Assembly: GCA_947452525.1 (NCBI GenBank)
Contig: CANGCW010000051.1
Coordinates: 1-6,962 of the forward strand
DNA from: Actinomycetota bacterium
GTDB lineage: Bacteria > Actinomycetota > Actinomycetes > Nanopelagicales > Nanopelagicaceae
Direction: 5' to 3'
Length of the DNA: 6,962 bases
Shown: piece after piece, positions 5,798 to 6,962 of the stretch
How the letters are laid out: every line of letters starts with the position of its first letter
Position numbering within the stretch: the stretch's first letter is position 1
Position numbers and translations under genes: made by a program
Notes under the pieces: model-generated
The model's input: only the letters and a program-made list of their open reading frames with translations
Database searches by the model: none
Told to the model about the DNA's origin: nothing

Positions 5798-6916
5798 TTA
5801 GATGACGTGTGCGCCTTCACTCGGAAGCGAGGTGAAGAATCGAGGTGCTTTAAAACCCCGGGCACCAAAGGATGCCGTAATGCCCTCTTTAATTGTTGGA
5901 ATCAACGAGCTCTTCGCAAGGGCAATCGCGCTACCTCCGAAACCACCCCCAACCATGCGAGCACCAATCGCACCCATTGCACGTGCGGTATCGACCGCCT
6001 CATCGAGTTCAGGACAAGAGACGGTGTAATCGTCGCGAAGTGAACGATGAGACTCATTGAGTAGCCGTCCCACCTGCTCGAAATCATTTGCAGCCAACGC
6101 AGCAACGGTATCGATGACTCGCCTCATTTCAGTGACGGCGTGGAAGCCGCGGATGAATGTGACGGGATCAAGTTCGCCTTTGCGGGCTACATAATCCTCA
6201 ACGGAGATATCGCGAAGTGAGGTGATGCCGAGTACTTCAACGGCCTTCTCGCATGATGCACGGCGCTCTGCATAACCACCATCAACAAGTGCGTGATGTG
6301 CCTGAGTATCGATGATGAGAAGTTCGAGGCCATTCGATGCAACATCGAATGGAATATCTTTTGTAGAGAGATCGCGGCAATCGAGAAGAAGGGCAAAACC
6401 CTTATGCGCCATGAGCGAGACTGATTGATCCATGATTCCGCATGGCATTCCAACATAGTCATTCTCGGCGCGCTGTGTAATGCGGGCGAGCTCTTCCAGG
6501 CTCTTACCCAGCCCAAGAAGGTGGTTAATAGCAACGGCAACAGAACATTCAAGCGCCGCACTCGATGAGAGACCCGCACCAACCGGAACGTGGCCATCGA
6601 CGAGAATGTTGAAGCCACCTTCAACGCCAAGTGCCCAGATGGTTCCGAGCGCGTAACGTGCCCAGGTCTCACCAACTTTAGGCGTGAGGCTATCGACAAG
6701 AATTTTATGTTGTGGGCGTTGAAGAGATGAGATCGAATATTTGCCATCGTCTCTACGCCCAATAGCCACTTTGGTGACATCACTGATCGCGAAGGGAAGA
6801 ACGAAGCCATCGCTGTAGTCGATATGTTCACCGATCAGATTTACACGCCCTGGCGCTTGAGCAACAATCTCTGGTGCGGTCCCGAATACCTCTTCAAATT
6901 TAGCTGAGATAGACAT
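5798..6916 (-). CDS. galK: Galactokinase (GHMP kinase family)
   Basis: Galactokinase phosphorylates alpha-D-galactose with ATP to galactose-1-phosphate, the entry step of the Leloir pathway in the cytoplasm. The 372-residue product has normal family length. It carries the galactokinase signature GRVNLIGEHIDY (23-34) with sugar-binding E30, H31 and D33. The ATP loop is PVGAGLSSSAAL (111-122). The catalytic aspartate is in CGIMDQ (D163). The third GHMP motif is GGGFGGSAIALA (323-334). All key residues appear intact. The signature has Ile where most homologues have Thr (GEHTDY), a mild variation. The ATG overlaps the TAA of the upstream gene as TAATG and has no strong SD, implying translational coupling in an operon. 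It converges on the ABC sugar operon across a shared terminator. Confidence in the enzyme is very high. Confidence 0.97.
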   Translation of the reverse strand: MSISAKFEEVFGTAPEIVAQAPGRVNLIGEHIDYSDGFVLPFAISDVTKVAIGRRDDGKYSISSLQRPQHKILVDSLTPKVGETWARYALGTIWALGVEGGFNILVDGHVPVGAGLSSSAALECSVAVAINHLLGLGKSLEELARITQRAENDYVGMPCGIMDQSVSLMAHKGFALLLDCRDLSTKDIPFDVASNGLELLIIDTQAHHALVDGGYAERRASCEKAVEVLGITSLRDISVEDYVARKGELDPVTFIRGFHAVTEMRRVIDTVAALAANDFEQVGRLLNESHRSLRDDYTVSCPELDEAVDTARAMGAIGARMVGGGFGGSAIALAKSSLIPTIKEGITASFGARGFKAPRFFTSLPSEGAHVI

Positions 6917-6962
6917 TAGATCTTTACATCCCGCATCTGTTGTGCCGACTGTTCTGGTGAGA
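6916..6962 (-). CDS. galT: C-terminal end of the gene upstream of galK, probably galT (partial)
   Basis: Reading in from the right edge on the minus strand, one frame is open through 14 codons to a TAA at 6916-6918 that shares its last base with the galK ATG. The peptide is SPEQSAQQMRDVKI. This resembles the C-terminal TxEQAAxxLRxV stretch of galactose-1-phosphate uridylyltransferases, as I recall it from E. coli GalT, and galT commonly sits directly before galK. With only 14 residues the assignment is tentative. That a coupled upstream gene exists is likelier than its exact identity. Confidence 0.5.
   Translation of the reverse strand, partial: SPEQSAQQMRDVKI

Noticed and set aside
6187..6831. 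Long minus-strand frame overlapping galK
   Set aside because: It is a shifted frame inside galK, which has all the galactokinase motifs; the alternative has none.
1..6962. CRISPR array, insertion sequence, integrase or phage genes
   Set aside because: No regularly spaced repeats, transposase motifs or paired terminal repeats were seen on either strand.

Overview
The window most likely comes from a small, mid-GC actinobacterium. A free-living freshwater lineage such as Nanopelagicales (acI, 'Candidatus Planktophila'-like) is my best guess. This rests on a secreted-protein N-terminus of the MSTKTTFKR-type that I associate with that group, an actinobacterial style of sugar ABC operon with no ATPase gene of its own, and a base composition near 45-52% GC in most genes. 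The taxonomy is an inference, not a database result.

Left part (1-1752, minus strand). The 5' end of a secreted Ala/Thr-rich protein gene (cut by the window edge) lies downstream of a gene for an unusual sigma-70 family factor. That factor has ECF-type regions 2 and 4, then one membrane segment, a low-complexity linker and a large predicted extracytoplasmic domain. The 155-bp gap between the two genes holds three consecutive inverted repeats. The 256-bp gap upstream of the sigma gene holds a possible ECF-type promoter, a 10-bp palindrome and a long perfect hairpin.

Middle (1971-2609, plus strand). A short, GC-rich (about 66%) type IV prepilin peptidase-like gene stands alone. Its apparent ATG lies inside the right arm of an 18-bp terminator-like hairpin. 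A 187-bp gap follows with an operator-like palindrome, a good promoter candidate and two leader hairpins, one with a GNRA tetraloop.

Right part (2610-6962). An ABC sugar-uptake operon (Tat-exported binding protein, two permeases) reads rightward and ends at a strong bidirectional terminator. Galactokinase (galK) converges from the minus strand. Its ATG overlaps the TAA of an upstream gene whose last 14 residues look like the GalT C-terminus.

Taken together, the transporter plus galT-galK suggest uptake of galactose or a galactoside and entry into the Leloir pathway, with the ATPase supplied from elsewhere, as in MsiK-type systems. The main candidate for a new system is the membrane-tethered sigma factor and its neighbouring secreted protein.
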